From positions 20,392-84,391 of the forward strand of contig FOAY01000002.1 in the NCBI GenBank assembly GCA_900109485.1: a DNA stretch of 64,000 nt, given 5' to 3'. This document shows, piece after piece, positions 34,398 to 43,703 of the stretch. The stretch is from Kosakonia sacchari (lineage in GTDB: Bacteria > Pseudomonadota > Gammaproteobacteria > Enterobacterales > Enterobacteriaceae). A program made the position numbers and the translations under genes. The notes beneath the pieces are model-generated. The model was not told the origin of the DNA. It saw nothing but the letters and a program-made list of their open reading frames with translations, and did no database searches. Positions within the stretch are counted from its first letter, which is position 1. Every line of letters starts with the position of its first letter.

Positions 34398-34430
34398 GAC
34401 GCCGGCCTTGTGCCGGCGTTTTGCTTTTTA
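34398..34430 (+). terminator. Rho-independent terminator of the rpsF-rplI operon
   Basis: Stem ACGCCGGC / GCCGGCGT with a CTTGT loop, followed by TTTGCTTTTT. Confidence 0.85.
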
Positions 34431-34450
34431 GCGCGACCAGAACGAAATGT

Positions 34451-34472
34451 GCCGGATAAGCGCTTATCCGGC
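34451..34472. repeat. REP-like palindrome
   Basis: GCCGGATAAG followed by CGCTTATCCGGC gives a perfect 22-bp palindrome of REP type, between the convergent rplI and ytfB genes. Confidence 0.7.
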
Positions 34473-34480
34473 GTTATCGG

Positions 34481-35134
34481 TTAACGTGCGCGAATAAAGC
34501 TGCCGTCCGGCTGGCGGGTAAACAGCACTTGCTGGCCGTTAGCATCAATGGTTAATCCGGTTACAACGCCGTTCGCATTCTGGCGAATCTTCACCATCTG
34601 GCCGTTTTTCAGGCTGCTCAGCGGTTTTCCGTCACCTTCCACTTTCGCCATCGCGTAAACATCGGTGGGCGGCAGATTATGATCGCGGAACAGTTGCGCC
34701 AGCGTTTTCCCTTCTTCCACACGATAAGATCGCCACTGTTGTTCAATGCCGCCGGAAGAGGGGATCGTCGGACGGCTTTGCGCCACCGGGGCTTCTTGCT
34801 GCTGCACCGGTTGTTGTTCTGGTTGCTGCTGTTCGAGCGACTCTTCAGCGCCAGGGGCGACCTGTTGCTGATCGTTCACCACCGCTGGCGGCGTTTGCGC
34901 AGGGGCGACAGGCTGAGTGGCAGTGGATGAGGGTAACTGAATTTGCGCTTCGCGTGAGGCGGGAACCGATGTCGTATCGTCCGTTGATGGTAGCAGAAAG
35001 CCGATAACCACCAGCAACGCGGCCAGGATCACACCACGACGGTGAAACGGCGGGAGCGGGTCCATAAGGCGAAAATGGTCCGGGGCTTGCCAGATTTTCA
35101 CCAGGGTAGGTTTCAGTTCAAATCGCCCGGGCAT
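34481..35134 (-). CDS. ytfB: Cell-division-associated OapA-domain protein YtfB
   Basis: 217 residues. The cytoplasmic N-terminus is basic. One membrane span lies at about 32-50 (RGVILAALLVVIGFLLP), followed by a long Gln/Pro/Glu-rich periplasmic linker. A C-terminal opacity-associated-protein-A domain with LysM-like features (SYRVEEGKTLAQLFRDHNLP) is thought to bind glycan or peptidoglycan at the septum. The start is MPGRFELKPTL behind AGGAGG; an ATG 8 codons upstream is less likely. The linker is more Gln-rich (QQQPEQQPVQQQ) than in E. coli. Confidence 0.93.
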   Translation of the reverse strand: MPGRFELKPTLVKIWQAPDHFRLMDPLPPFHRRGVILAALLVVIGFLLPSTDDTTSVPASREAQIQLPSSTATQPVAPAQTPPAVVNDQQQVAPGAEESLEQQQPEQQPVQQQEAPVAQSRPTIPSSGGIEQQWRSYRVEEGKTLAQLFRDHNLPPTDVYAMAKVEGDGKPLSSLKNGQMVKIRQNANGVVTGLTIDANGQQVLFTRQPDGSFIRAR

Positions 35135-35397
35135 GGCTTTCCTCCTGCTCCGCGTCATTTAAAGTCCTGTCTCGTTGAGTATATACACTTTATCCTTCCG
35201 GGGCGGCGTCCATCGTTTTTAACTCTCTGATCGTCAGCACAAAGTCGGATTTTGCTACAGCAATATTAGATTTATCTTACGGACTCTATTCTTTCCCTTT
35301 CCCTGCGATTTGTCATCTTTCCTGCGACAAAGTTGTACCCGGCGCAGCCCGGCTGTTATGCTGCGCGCTACCTTAAAAAGCGATGGAAGGAAAACCC

Positions 35398-36018
35398 ATG
35401 ACAACCCCAACTTTTGACACGATCGAAGCGCAAGCCAGCTATGGCATCGGTTTACAGGTCGGACAGCAGCTTAGCGAATCCGGGTTAGAGGGGCTGTTAC
35501 CGGAAGCGCTGGTCGCGGGCATCGCGGATGCGCTGGCAGGTAAACAACCTGCTGTACCGGTTGACGTTGTACATCGCGCCCTGCGTGAAATCCATGAACG
35601 TGCCGACGCCGTGCGTCGCTCCCGTTTTGAAGAGATGGCAGCGGAAGGCGTGAAATATCTGGAAGAGAACCGCGAACGTGAAGGCGTGAACAGCACCGAA
35701 TCCGGTTTGCAGTTCCGCGTGATCACTCAGGGCGAAGGCGCAATCCCGGCGCGCACCGACCGTGTTCGCGTGCACTACACCGGTAAACTGATTGACGGTA
35801 GCGTATTCGACAGCTCCGTCGCGCGCGGCGAACCGGCTGAATTCCCGGTTAACGGCGTTATCGCTGGCTGGATCGAAGCCCTGACGCTGATGCCGGTCGG
35901 CTCCAAATGGGAACTGACTATCCCGCACAACCTCGCGTATGGTGAGCGTGGCGCTGGCGCATCTATCCCGCCATTCAGCACCCTGGTATTTGAGGTGGAA
36001 CTGCTGGAAATTCTGTAA
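35398..36018 (+). CDS. fklB: FKBP-type peptidyl-prolyl isomerase FklB (FKBP22)
   Basis: 206 residues, the E. coli length. The N-terminal dimerisation domain (about 1-85) has alpha-helical segments. The C-terminal FKBP catalytic domain (about 95-206) includes [34 protein letters not shown] and [12 protein letters not shown]. Cytoplasmic or periplasmic folding catalyst; no signal sequence is seen. The start is MTTPTFDT; an upstream ATG at 35383 is in frame but the ribosome-binding site (GGAAGGAAAA) fits 35398. Confidence 0.97.
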   Translation: MTTPTFDTIEAQASYGIGLQVGQQLSESGLEGLLPEALVAGIADALAGKQPAVPVDVVHRALREIHERADAVRRSRFEEMAAEGVKYLEENREREGVNSTESGLQFRVITQGEGAIPARTDRVRVHYTGKLIDGSVFDSSVARGEPAEFPVNGVIAGWIEALTLMPVGSKWELTIPHNLAYGERGAGASIPPFSTLVFEVELLEIL

Positions 36019-36314
36019 TTCCCCGCATAAATCCCTCTCTCTTTTTGGAGGGAGGGGTGAGAAGAGTGCGTCGATCGTTCGTTAATAAGATCAATGTCGA
36101 TATATTATCTTGCAAACTATGCATTCAGGTGTATTTTTGTGAGGCGTTTCGCATTAACTAAGTGATATGACACTCACTTTCAACAAATATTTAACATTCG
36201 ATTTAATTCAGAGTATCCATCCCGCCGATTCTTACCTAATATCGATGCGTCCATAAAGGACGGAACACGCAATAAAAGGCCAGAAGAGCCCAACAACACA
36301 GACAGGATTAAAAC

Positions 36315-37727
36315 ATGGTAGATCAGGTTAAAGTCGCAGCCGACGAACAGGCTCCGGCTGAACAGTCGCTGCGGCGAAATCTCACAAACCGACATATACA
36401 GCTTATTGCGATCGGCGGCGCTATCGGCACCGGGCTGTTTATGGGCTCCGGCAAAACCATCAGCCTCGCAGGTCCGTCGATCATTTTTGTTTATATGATC
36501 ATCGGCTTTATGCTGTTTTTCGTGATGCGCGCAATGGGTGAGTTGCTGCTGTCGAACCTCGAATATAAATCATTTAGCGACTTCGCCGCCGATCTGCTGG
36601 GACCGTGGGCGGGGTACTTTACCGGCTGGACCTACTGGTTCTGCTGGGTGGTGACCGGGATGGCGGACGTAGTGGCGATCACCGCCTACGCGCAATTCTG
36701 GTTTCCGGGCATTGCCGACTGGGTCGCCGCGCTGGCGGTGGTATTGCTGCTGCTGAGCCTCAATCTCGCGACGGTAAAAATGTTCGGCGAGATGGAATTC
36801 TGGTTTGCGATGATCAAAATCGTTGCCATTGTCGCGCTGATTATTGTGGGCGTGGTGATGGTATTGATGCACTTCAAATCGCCGACGGGCGTTGAAGCCT
36901 CGTTCGCGCACCTGTGGAATGACGGCGGCTGGTTCCCGAAAGGCATCAGCGGTTTCTTCGCCGGTTTCCAGATCGCTGTCTTCGCCTTTGTTGGGATCGA
37001 GCTGGTCGGCACAACCGCGGCAGAAACCAAAGATCCGGAGAAATCCCTGCCGCGCGCGATTAACTCCATTCCGCTGCGCATTATCATGTTCTATGTCTTC
37101 GCGCTGATCATCATTATGTCGGTGACGCCGTGGAGCTCGGTCGTCCCGGATAAAAGCCCGTTTGTGGAACTGTTTATGCTGGTCGGTATTCCGGCGGCCG
37201 CGAGCATCATCAACTTTGTGGTGCTGACTTCTGCCGCGTCGTCGGCGAACAGCGGCGTCTTCTCGACCAGCCGTATGCTGTTTGGTCTTGCGCAGGAGAA
37301 GATGGCGCCGAAAGCGTTCGCTTCACTCTCTAAACGCGCGGTGCCGGCAAAAGGGCTGACCTTCTCCTGTATCTGCCTGCTGGGCGGCGTGGTGATGCTC
37401 TATGTGAACCCGAGCGCGATTGCCGCGTTCACCATGATCACTACCGTATCGGCCATTCTGTTTATGTTTGTCTGGACGATCATTCTCTGTTCGTACCTGG
37501 TCTACCGTAAACAGCGTCCGCATCTGCACGAAAAATCGAGCTACAAAATGCCGCTGGGCAAATTGATGTGCTGGGTTTGCATGGCCTTCTTTGCTTTCGT
37601 ACTGGTACTGCTGACGCTGGAAGCTGATACCCGTGAAGCGCTGATCGTCACGCCGCTGTGGTTTATTGTGCTGGGCGCAGGCTGGCTCTATGCCGGTAAA
37701 AGACGTCTGGCTGACCGTCAGCCATAA
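36315..37727 (+). CDS. cycA: D-serine/D-alanine/glycine:H+ symporter CycA
   Basis: An APC-family permease of 470 residues with 12 predicted membrane spans; GGAIGTGLFMGSG in span 1 is the substrate-site motif. It imports glycine, D-serine, D-alanine and D-cycloserine. The start ATG gives MVDQVKVAADEQAP, as in E. coli. In E. coli the mRNA start region is targeted by the GcvB small RNA; I could not confirm the pairing here. The upstream 296 bp carry no gene. Confidence 0.97.
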   Translation: MVDQVKVAADEQAPAEQSLRRNLTNRHIQLIAIGGAIGTGLFMGSGKTISLAGPSIIFVYMIIGFMLFFVMRAMGELLLSNLEYKSFSDFAADLLGPWAGYFTGWTYWFCWVVTGMADVVAITAYAQFWFPGIADWVAALAVVLLLLSLNLATVKMFGEMEFWFAMIKIVAIVALIIVGVVMVLMHFKSPTGVEASFAHLWNDGGWFPKGISGFFAGFQIAVFAFVGIELVGTTAAETKDPEKSLPRAINSIPLRIIMFYVFALIIIMSVTPWSSVVPDKSPFVELFMLVGIPAAASIINFVVLTSAASSANSGVFSTSRMLFGLAQEKMAPKAFASLSKRAVPAKGLTFSCICLLGGVVMLYVNPSAIAAFTMITTVSAILFMFVWTIILCSYLVYRKQRPHLHEKSSYKMPLGKLMCWVCMAFFAFVLVLLTLEADTREALIVTPLWFIVLGAGWLYAGKRRLADRQP

Positions 37728-37751
37728 AAAAAGAGCCGCAAAGCGGCTCTA
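37725..37751 (-). terminator. Terminator of ytfE (minus strand)
   Basis: Stem AGAGCCGC / GCGGCTCT with an AAA loop. On the minus strand it is followed by seven T, which overlap the cycA stop codon. Confidence 0.75.
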
Positions 37752-37767
37752 AACTTCCATGAATCAA

Positions 37768-37794
37768 GGGCGCTCTTTTGGGCGCCTTTTATTA
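37768..37794 (+). terminator. Terminator of cycA (plus strand)
   Basis: Short stem GGCGC / GCGCC with a TCTTTTGG loop, followed by TTTTATTATT. It ends at the ytfE stop. Confidence 0.55.
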
Positions 37795-38454
37795 TTCACC
37801 TGCGAGGGCACGCGGAAACAGGTTATTGTTTTCCAGACTGATGTGTTCCATCAGATCGTCAATTAACAGATTGATGCCGTTATACATGGCTTTCCAGGTG
37901 GTGCAGGCTTCCGGCGGCGGCGTGACGTTGTTGGTGATGTGCTTAATCACTTCCAGCAATTCACCGGCTTCATCGTGTTCACTCTCCATCACCGTGATCG
38001 GCCCCATGGCCTGCGAACCCATGCCCTGTTTGATCATCGGGAACAGGATCTGCTCCTCTTTCATCATATGGCTGGAAAGCTCCTGGTGCAGCATCGTCAA
38101 ATATTTGGTTAATCCGCGCGGTACATTCGGTTTATCGGCATGCACGCGCTCCACTTTGGTGGCCTGTAAAATCAGCTCCGGCAGTTGTTCGCGGTGGCGA
38201 TTATGGTAACGCACGATAATGTGGTCGATGATTTCCGCGAGTTTGGCAACGCGCCAGTCTTTCTCGATAGGCTGCTCGGCCAGTTTTGCCAGCTCGGCTT
38301 CAATTACATCAATATCCAGCTCTTTGCGCACCGCAGAGCGGCCGAGCGTCTGCTTACCGCCGCAGCAGTAGTCCATATCGTATTGACGGAACAGTGCGGA
38401 GGCGCGGGGAATTGAGAGCGCCAGCTCACCCAGGGGTTGATCGCGGAAAGCCAT
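37792..38454 (-). CDS. ytfE: Iron-sulfur cluster repair di-iron protein YtfE (RIC)
   Basis: 220 residues, the E. coli length. A hemerythrin-like di-iron protein that repairs clusters damaged by nitric oxide and oxidative stress; cytoplasmic. The N-terminal ScdA_N segment has Cys30-Cys31 in DYCCGGKQT. The four-helix bundle carries His84 and the conserved His/Glu ligands in [18 protein letters not shown] and DHISLENN-like motifs (here MEHISLENN). A perfect NsrR operator lies just upstream, matching the nsrR gene in the same window. Confidence 0.97.
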   Translation of the reverse strand: MAFRDQPLGELALSIPRASALFRQYDMDYCCGGKQTLGRSAVRKELDIDVIEAELAKLAEQPIEKDWRVAKLAEIIDHIIVRYHNRHREQLPELILQATKVERVHADKPNVPRGLTKYLTMLHQELSSHMMKEEQILFPMIKQGMGSQAMGPITVMESEHDEAGELLEVIKHITNNVTPPPEACTTWKAMYNGINLLIDDLMEHISLENNNLFPRALAGE

Positions 38455-38479
38455 AGCAGTTACCTCATCGTGAAATTAT

Positions 38480-38502
38480 AAGATGCATTTTAAATGCATC
38501 TT
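38480..38502. promoter_or_regulatory. NsrR operator upstream of ytfE
   Basis: A perfect 11-1-11 inverted repeat: arms AAGATGCATTT and AAATGCATCTT around a single T. This is the full NsrR consensus, 26 bp before the ytfE start, so repression of ytfE relieved by NO is expected. Confidence 0.92.
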
Positions 38503-38660
38503 TAAGCCGATGATATACCCCTTTTGGGGTGGGAACAAATCGACTTATGCCTTTATTACGCGAAAAACAGTGATATTCGTCACAAAAAATCTTTCGCGTT
38601 TAACATGTTGAATGCAGGTAATTTTATTGAAAAATTTTGGATAGAGTTTTGTATCGAGAT

Positions 38661-38687
38661 TAAACAACTACGTAACGCTGCCGATAC
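38661..38687 (+). promoter_or_regulatory. Sigma-28 (FliA) promoter of the Tsr-like receptor
   Basis: TAAA (38661-38664), exactly 15 bp, then GCCGATAC (38680-38687): 7 of 8 in the -10 with ideal spacing. It lies 40 bp before the start codon. Confidence 0.85.
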
Positions 38688-38727
38688 AGAGACTCAGACC
38701 ATTCCCTGTATCAAATGAAGGCCTTCG

Positions 38728-40383
38728 ATGTTCAAGCGTATTAAAGTTATTACCTTATTAATTATGGTGTTGCTCGTGCTGGGTGCGATGCAGCTTATTT
38801 CTGCCGGTGTGTTTGTCAGCGCGCTGAATAATGACAAAAACAACTTTAACGTTTCTCAGGTTTCCAGCCAGAACGTTTCTGAGTTCACCGATGCCTGGAT
38901 CAGCCTTAACCAGGCGCGCGTCACGTTAAACCGCGGCATGCTGCGCTTACAGAGCAGCGCCGCCAGCCAGATCAATGGCGGGCAACTGAGCGAGCTGGCC
39001 AACACCGCGACCGACTTGCTGAATCAGGCGCAAAAGCATTTTGAAAAATACAAAGCGATGCCGGACACGCCGGGGCTGGATGAAAATCTCTCCAGTGACC
39101 TGGAAAAACAGTACGGCATTTACCATGCGACGCTGACGGAAATGAACCGTCTGCTGCTGGCGGGTAATCTGGAAGATATGTTCCGCCAGAACGCTGAAGC
39201 GAAACAGGTTGCTATGCAGAAGAGCTATCGTGCGTGGCGCGATGCCCAGGCTGAACTGGCGAACCAGGGCGTGATCGAAAACGAGAGCGATTACCAGCGT
39301 ATCCTGTGGATTCTGGGCGTCGTCATGGTCGTTGTTCTGGCGGTGATCATCATCAGCTGGATAGCGATGCAGCGTGTACTGCTGAAACCGCTGCATGAAG
39401 TGATGGGCCATATCCGCCACATTGCAGCAGGTGATTTGACGCACGCGATCGATGCTGAAGGCAAAAACGAGATGGCGCTGCTGGCGCAAAACGTGCACGA
39501 GATGCAGCAGTCGCTGGTGAAAACCGTCAGCGTGGTTCGTGATGGCGCAGACACCATTTATACCGGCGCGGGCGAAATCTCTGCCGGTAGCAACGATCTC
39601 TCTTCCCGTACCGAGCAGCAAGCGGCCTCGCTGGAAGAGACTGCGGCCAGTATGGAACAGCTGACGGCAACGGTGAAACAGAACGCCGACAACGCCCGTC
39701 AGGCGACGCAACTGGCGCAGAACGCCTCCGGCACGGCGAAAAAAGGCGGTCAGGTTGTGGATGGCGTGGTGCGTACGATGGATGAAATTGCCACCAGCTC
39801 CAGCAAAATCGCGCAAATCACCAACGTGATCGACGGCATCGCCTTCCAGACCAATATCCTGGCGCTGAACGCGGCGGTTGAAGCCGCCCGCGCCGGTGAA
39901 CAAGGTCGCGGTTTCGCCGTCGTTGCTGGTGAAGTTCGTACGCTGGCGCAGCGCAGCGCGCAGGCGGCGAAAGAGATCAAAGGGCTGATCGAAGATTCCG
40001 GCAGCCGCGTCGATGCAGGCGCTGCGCTGGTACATGAAGCCGGAGAAACGATGAAAGAGATCGTCAGTGCGGTTACCCGCGTGACGGATATCATGGCCGA
40101 AATCTCATCGGCTTCGGATGAGCAGAGCCGCGGTATCGACCAGGTGGGCCAGGCCGTTGCTGAGATGGATCGCGTTACGCAGCAGAACGCCTCGCTGGTG
40201 GAAGAGTCCGCCGCTGCCGCTGCCGCGCTGGAAGAGCAGGCCGCACGCCTGACGGAAACGGTAGCGGTATTTAAAGTCAACCGCAGCCGCAACTTGCGCA
40301 CGCCTGCGCTGGTAAAACCGGGCAGCAAACCGCAGGCGAAAGCCGCAGAGAGCTTTAGCGAAGCGAACTGGGAAACCTTCTAA
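38728..40383 (+). CDS. Tsr-like methyl-accepting chemotaxis protein
   Basis: 551 residues, same length and layout as the serine receptor Tsr. First membrane span about 7-30, four-helix periplasmic TarH sensor (31-189), second span about 190-213, HAMP, then methylation helices and hairpin [20 protein letters not shown]. It ends in the NWETF pentapeptide that tethers CheR and CheB. Tsr ligand residues Arg64, Asn68, Arg69, Arg73 and Phe152 are all present; the position of Tsr Thr156 is Ala. It probably binds an amino acid, with altered side-chain specificity (inference). It is an insertion between ytfE and ytfF relative to E. coli. Confidence 0.93.
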   Translation: MFKRIKVITLLIMVLLVLGAMQLISAGVFVSALNNDKNNFNVSQVSSQNVSEFTDAWISLNQARVTLNRGMLRLQSSAASQINGGQLSELANTATDLLNQAQKHFEKYKAMPDTPGLDENLSSDLEKQYGIYHATLTEMNRLLLAGNLEDMFRQNAEAKQVAMQKSYRAWRDAQAELANQGVIENESDYQRILWILGVVMVVVLAVIIISWIAMQRVLLKPLHEVMGHIRHIAAGDLTHAIDAEGKNEMALLAQNVHEMQQSLVKTVSVVRDGADTIYTGAGEISAGSNDLSSRTEQQAASLEETAASMEQLTATVKQNADNARQATQLAQNASGTAKKGGQVVDGVVRTMDEIATSSSKIAQITNVIDGIAFQTNILALNAAVEAARAGEQGRGFAVVAGEVRTLAQRSAQAAKEIKGLIEDSGSRVDAGAALVHEAGETMKEIVSAVTRVTDIMAEISSASDEQSRGIDQVGQAVAEMDRVTQQNASLVEESAAAAAALEEQAARLTETVAVFKVNRSRNLRTPALVKPGSKPQAKAAESFSEANWETF

Positions 40384-40402
40384 ATCCTCGCTTCAGGCTG
40401 AC

Positions 40403-40432
40403 CAAACCCGGCGCATAATGCCGGGTTTTTTT
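40403..40432 (+). terminator. Terminator after the Tsr-like receptor
   Basis: Stem AACCCGGC / GCCGGGTT with a GCATAAT loop, followed by seven T; the stop of the convergent ytfF lies in the T-run. The flanking A-run may let it work in both directions. Confidence 0.85.
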
Positions 40433-41396
40433 ATTCCTGTTGTAGCGGAATAACGCTCGCTTTTTGTGGTTTTGACAGCACTGCCATCACCACGCCACAT
40501 ACCAGCAGCACAATGCCGCAAAAGGTGAGCAGCGGCGGAATGCTCTGGCGCAACAGAAAGGTATACAGCAACCCGGCCAGCGTTTCGAAAACAATCAGCG
40601 GGCCGACAATCACCGTTGGCAGACGCTGGCAGGCGATATTCCAGCATAGCGCGCCCACCCACGAACAGAGCACGGCAATGGCAAACATCAGCACGATAAA
40701 CACCAGCGGATGCGGGCCGAACGGCAGGGAGAAATTGGGCTGCTGCACGCCAAGCCACAGGCAGGCGGCGAGATAACCGACCAGCGAGACGGGCAATGTG
40801 ACCAGCGCCTGCGCCGTCGCCCACATCATCGGATTTTTATCCGGATTCTCCCGTAACCAACGGGCGTTACGCAGGGCATACCACGCCCAGCAACCCACCG
40901 AGGTAAATGCCAGCGCGATCCCCGTACCGTAACGGCGCCAGGTGAAATCCGGCAGCCCGTGGCGCAGTTCGGCAATATTGACGCACACCAGGCCGATCGC
41001 GATGCAGGCAAGCGCGGGTGCCAGCCGACGCCAGGAGAGTTTGCCGTCCCGCTGGCTATAGAGCAGGTTGGCGCACACCGGAATCACCACCGGCAGGGTG
41101 GCGATGATCATGGTCGATACCGGCGCGCCAGTACGCTGGATGGCACTCGCCAGGCAGACGTAATAAATCAGGTTGCCCATCATCGTCAGCGCCAGCGCAG
41201 TCATCCAGTCGCTGCGCGTTAACTGGCGCAGACGCACGCGCCCGAGCCACGCCAGCGGCAGGGCGATCAGACCCAGCGCCAGATAACGGCCGGTGGATTG
41301 CAGCACCGCCGGGTAATCCGGCACGATCAACGGCCCAACGAAAATTAACCCCCACAACAGCCCGGCAAGCAGGGCATACAACACACCACTAATCAT
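40431..41396 (-). CDS. ytfF: EamA/DMT-family inner-membrane transporter YtfF
   Basis: About 321 residues (E. coli 321) with ten predicted membrane spans in two EamA repeats; NARWLRENPDK is the central cytoplasmic loop. Substrate unknown; DMT members export amino acids or metabolites. The start was set at MISGVLYALLAG by alignment; two in-frame ATGs lie just upstream (41399, 41408). An AraC-family regulator gene follows upstream on the same strand, ending 75 bp before it, and may control it. Confidence 0.92.
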   Translation of the reverse strand: MISGVLYALLAGLLWGLIFVGPLIVPDYPAVLQSTGRYLALGLIALPLAWLGRVRLRQLTRSDWMTALALTMMGNLIYYVCLASAIQRTGAPVSTMIIATLPVVIPVCANLLYSQRDGKLSWRRLAPALACIAIGLVCVNIAELRHGLPDFTWRRYGTGIALAFTSVGCWAWYALRNARWLRENPDKNPMMWATAQALVTLPVSLVGYLAACLWLGVQQPNFSLPFGPHPLVFIVLMFAIAVLCSWVGALCWNIACQRLPTVIVGPLIVFETLAGLLYTFLLRQSIPPLLTFCGIVLLVCGVVMAVLSKPQKASVIPLQQE

Positions 41397-41471
41397 CATT
41401 CCATCCACGTTTACATTGGCTGTCGCCAGTGTAGGGAAGCGATGGCGCGGAATATTGTATGAGATTGCGCA

Positions 41472-42296
41472 TTAACGGCGGGTGACTTGCTTCTGGTAAC
41501 GCACCGGCGTGATGCCGTAGCGGTGAGTAAAGGCGCGTGTCAGATGCGATTGATCCGTCAGCCCGGTCATGGCGGCGACATCTGCGGCGGGCATACCCTG
41601 CGTGAGAAACGCTTTTGCCCGCCACAGGCGGATCGCCATCAACATCTGGTGCGGCGTGACGTGGAAGTACGCCTTGAACTGGCGCTGAAAATGGTACGGG
41701 CTAAGCGCAGCAACGCTCGCTAACGCGTCCAGCGTCAGGCTGTGCATATAGTTGTCGTGCAGATAGTCGCGCACGCGTTCAAAACGGTGTGCGCCTTCCG
41801 GGCGCTGCGGCGCGTGATGCGCCAGCGGGCGAAAAGTATCGATCAGATCCAGCAAAATGCCTTGCTGCGCCAGCGGATCGTCGGTGTGCCACAGGCCGTG
41901 GATCTGCGTGCAGATCTGCCGGGTGCGCAGCGGATCGTGACGCATCACCTCGCTGAACCACCAGTGGCGGACGCCGGTCACCTCTTCGAGCAACTGCGGA
42001 TCGAGATAGACCATGCGATAGCGCCAGCCGTCGTCCGCTGCCGCTTCGCCGGTGTGCAGCTCGTCGGGGTTCATGGTGACCACGGAATTGGCCGGAGCGA
42101 CATACTGCGTGCCGCGATAGCGGAAGCGTTCGGCACCGGCTTCAATGGCGCCAATGCCAAACGCTTCATGGGTGTGGGGTTCGAACGCGTAACGGGAGAT
42201 ATGCGCGTGGTACAGCTCAACGCCTGGCACTTTCGCCAGGTGGCGAAAGCGGGCGCGATCTCGCTCATCGTTAAACTGCTCTGGTACGCCTTCCAC
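41472..42296 (-). CDS. AraC-family transcriptional regulator
   Basis: 274 residues. The N-terminal cupin-like sensor (about 20-150, with HAHISRYAFEPHTHEAFGIG and NPDELHTGE) is followed by two C-terminal helix-turn-helices (about 170-268; LDALASVAALSPYHFQRQFK and AAMTGLTDQSHLTRAF). The start codon is GTG behind GGAG with 7-bp spacing. It lies between qorB and ytfF, where E. coli has no regulator, and on the same strand as ytfF. Control of the DMT exporter ytfF is a reasonable guess, since such AraC-exporter pairs are common, but unproven. Confidence 0.88.
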   Translation of the reverse strand: MEGVPEQFNDERDRARFRHLAKVPGVELYHAHISRYAFEPHTHEAFGIGAIEAGAERFRYRGTQYVAPANSVVTMNPDELHTGEAAADDGWRYRMVYLDPQLLEEVTGVRHWWFSEVMRHDPLRTRQICTQIHGLWHTDDPLAQQGILLDLIDTFRPLAHHAPQRPEGAHRFERVRDYLHDNYMHSLTLDALASVAALSPYHFQRQFKAYFHVTPHQMLMAIRLWRAKAFLTQGMPAADVAAMTGLTDQSHLTRAFTHRYGITPVRYQKQVTRR

Positions 42297-42377
42297 AATG
42301 CATCTCCACGCGGGTCATCGCTGCATTATTCAGGATGACCCGGCGGCAGGCTACAAAAATTAACCAATATTTAACCG

Positions 42378-43226
42378 TTACGCCAGGGCGTTGACGCTGT
42401 CAGCGATCGGCGTAGTCGGGCGGCCAATCAGTTTGCTGAGCGTTTTGCTGTCGTCAAACAGACCGCCTTTTGCGGCTCCGGCATCGGAATCCGCCAGCAG
42501 ATTAGCAAACACGTCCGGCAGGCCTGCGCCTTTCAGCGCGGCGGCGAAATCCGCTTCGCTCAGGTTCTGGTAGACAATGTTTTTGCCGCTGGCTTTGCTT
42601 AACAGCGCGGCCAGTTCACTCAGCGTCCAGCCGTTGTCGCCCGCCAGTTCGTAAACCTTACCGGCATGACCCTCTTCGCTGATCACACGCGCAGCAGCGG
42701 CAGCATAATCCGCGCGGGTCGCCGAAGCGATTTTGCCGTCGCCTGCGGCACCGATAAAGACACCGTGCGCCAGTGCCGCCGGTGCGCTGGCAAGGTAGTT
42801 TTCGCTGTACCAGCCGTTGCGCAGCAGTGCATACGGAATGCCGGATTCGGCGAGCATTTTCTCGGTTTCAACATGTTCGACGTGCAGGCCGAGCGGGGAT
42901 TTATCCGCATGCAGCAGGCTGGTGTAGGCGATAAATTTCACCCCGGCGGCTTTAGCAGCGTTGATCACATTGCGGTGCTGTGCGGCGCGCTGGCCCACTT
43001 CGCTACTGGAGATCAGCAGCAGTTTATCGACGCCCGCCAGCGCCTGCGTTAGCGCGGCCTGGTCGCCGTAGTCGGCCTGACGCACCAGTACGCCCTGTTT
43101 GCTCAGCGCTTCGGCTTTCGCCGGGTTACGGACAATGGCGACAATCTGTTTTGCCGCGACGGTTTTCAGCAACTCTTCTACCACAAACTGGCCCAGTTGG
43201 CCGGTCGCGCCGGTAAGTGCGATCAT
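42378..43226 (-). CDS. qorB: NAD(P)H:quinone oxidoreductase 2, QorB (YtfG)
   Basis: 282 residues (E. coli 286). An NmrA/atypical short-chain dehydrogenase; the dinucleotide-binding Gly motif GATGQLGQFVVEEL is at about 5-18. It reduces quinones with NADPH. The C-terminus (DSVNALA) is a few residues shorter than E. coli. Divergent from the HxlR regulator ytfH with an 84-bp shared control region. Confidence 0.95.
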   Translation of the reverse strand: MIALTGATGQLGQFVVEELLKTVAAKQIVAIVRNPAKAEALSKQGVLVRQADYGDQAALTQALAGVDKLLLISSSEVGQRAAQHRNVINAAKAAGVKFIAYTSLLHADKSPLGLHVEHVETEKMLAESGIPYALLRNGWYSENYLASAPAALAHGVFIGAAGDGKIASATRADYAAAAARVISEEGHAGKVYELAGDNGWTLSELAALLSKASGKNIVYQNLSEADFAAALKGAGLPDVFANLLADSDAGAAKGGLFDDSKTLSKLIGRPTTPIADSVNALA

Positions 43227-43278
43227 GGTGTTCTCCTTACGTGTTTAGTGAGTGTTGTGGTAAGCTATCATCCAAACT

Positions 43279-43306
43279 AACTTTTAGTAAGTACGTACAA
43301 AAAGGT
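43279..43306. promoter_or_regulatory. Imperfect palindrome between qorB and ytfH, candidate YtfH operator
   Basis: A 28-bp near-palindrome starting AACTTTTAGTAAG and ending GTACAAAAAGGT; 22 of 28 positions are symmetric. It lies 5 bp before the ytfH start and 53 bp before the qorB start, typical of HxlR-type autoregulation. Confidence 0.5.
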
Positions 43307-43310
43307 AAGT

Positions 43311-43703
43311 ATGAAAACAGTTTCTGCCCCCCAGACCCTGAGTGAACAGATACGCGACGGCAACCTGTTCGCCGAGCAGTGTCCGTCGCGGGATGTCCTC
43401 AAACATGTAACCAGCCGCTGGGGCGTGTTGATCCTCGTGGCGCTGCGCGATGGCACGCACCGTTTTAGCGATCTGCGCCGCAAGATGGGCGGTGTGAGCG
43501 AAAAGATGCTGGCGCAAAGCCTGCAATGGCTGGAGCAGGATGGTTTTATTAACCGCGTCGCATACCCGGTTGTACCGCCGCATGTGGAGTATAGTCTGAC
43601 TCCGCTCGGCGAGGAGGTTAGCGAGAAGGTCGCCGCGCTGGCGGACTGGATAGAACTGAATATTCCGCAGGTGCTGGCGCATCATGCGAAACAGGTGGCG
43701 TAG
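43311..43703 (+). CDS. ytfH: HxlR-family transcriptional regulator YtfH
   Basis: 130 residues (E. coli 126). One winged helix-turn-helix typical of HxlR/DUF24 proteins: CPSRDVLKHVTSRWGVLILVAL at the start, FSDLRRKMGGVSEKMLAQSL as recognition helices, and YSLTPLGEEV as wing. A Cys at about residue 24 in AEQCPSR is conserved in redox-sensing family members, such as quinone/aldehyde sensors. Divergence from qorB suggests it controls the quinone oxidoreductase (inference). Confidence 0.94.
   Translation: MKTVSAPQTLSEQIRDGNLFAEQCPSRDVLKHVTSRWGVLILVALRDGTHRFSDLRRKMGGVSEKMLAQSLQWLEQDGFINRVAYPVVPPHVEYSLTPLGEEVSEKVAALADWIELNIPQVLAHHAKQVA

Noticed and set aside
38524-38718. 64-codon open frame between ytfE and the Tsr-like receptor
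   Set aside because: No ribosome-binding site or similarity; the sigma-28 promoter of the receptor lies inside it.
38947-40035. 362-codon open frame antisense to the Tsr-like receptor
   Set aside because: It arises from the GC-rich, low-stop reading opposite the receptor; similar shadows occur opposite the other chemoreceptors.
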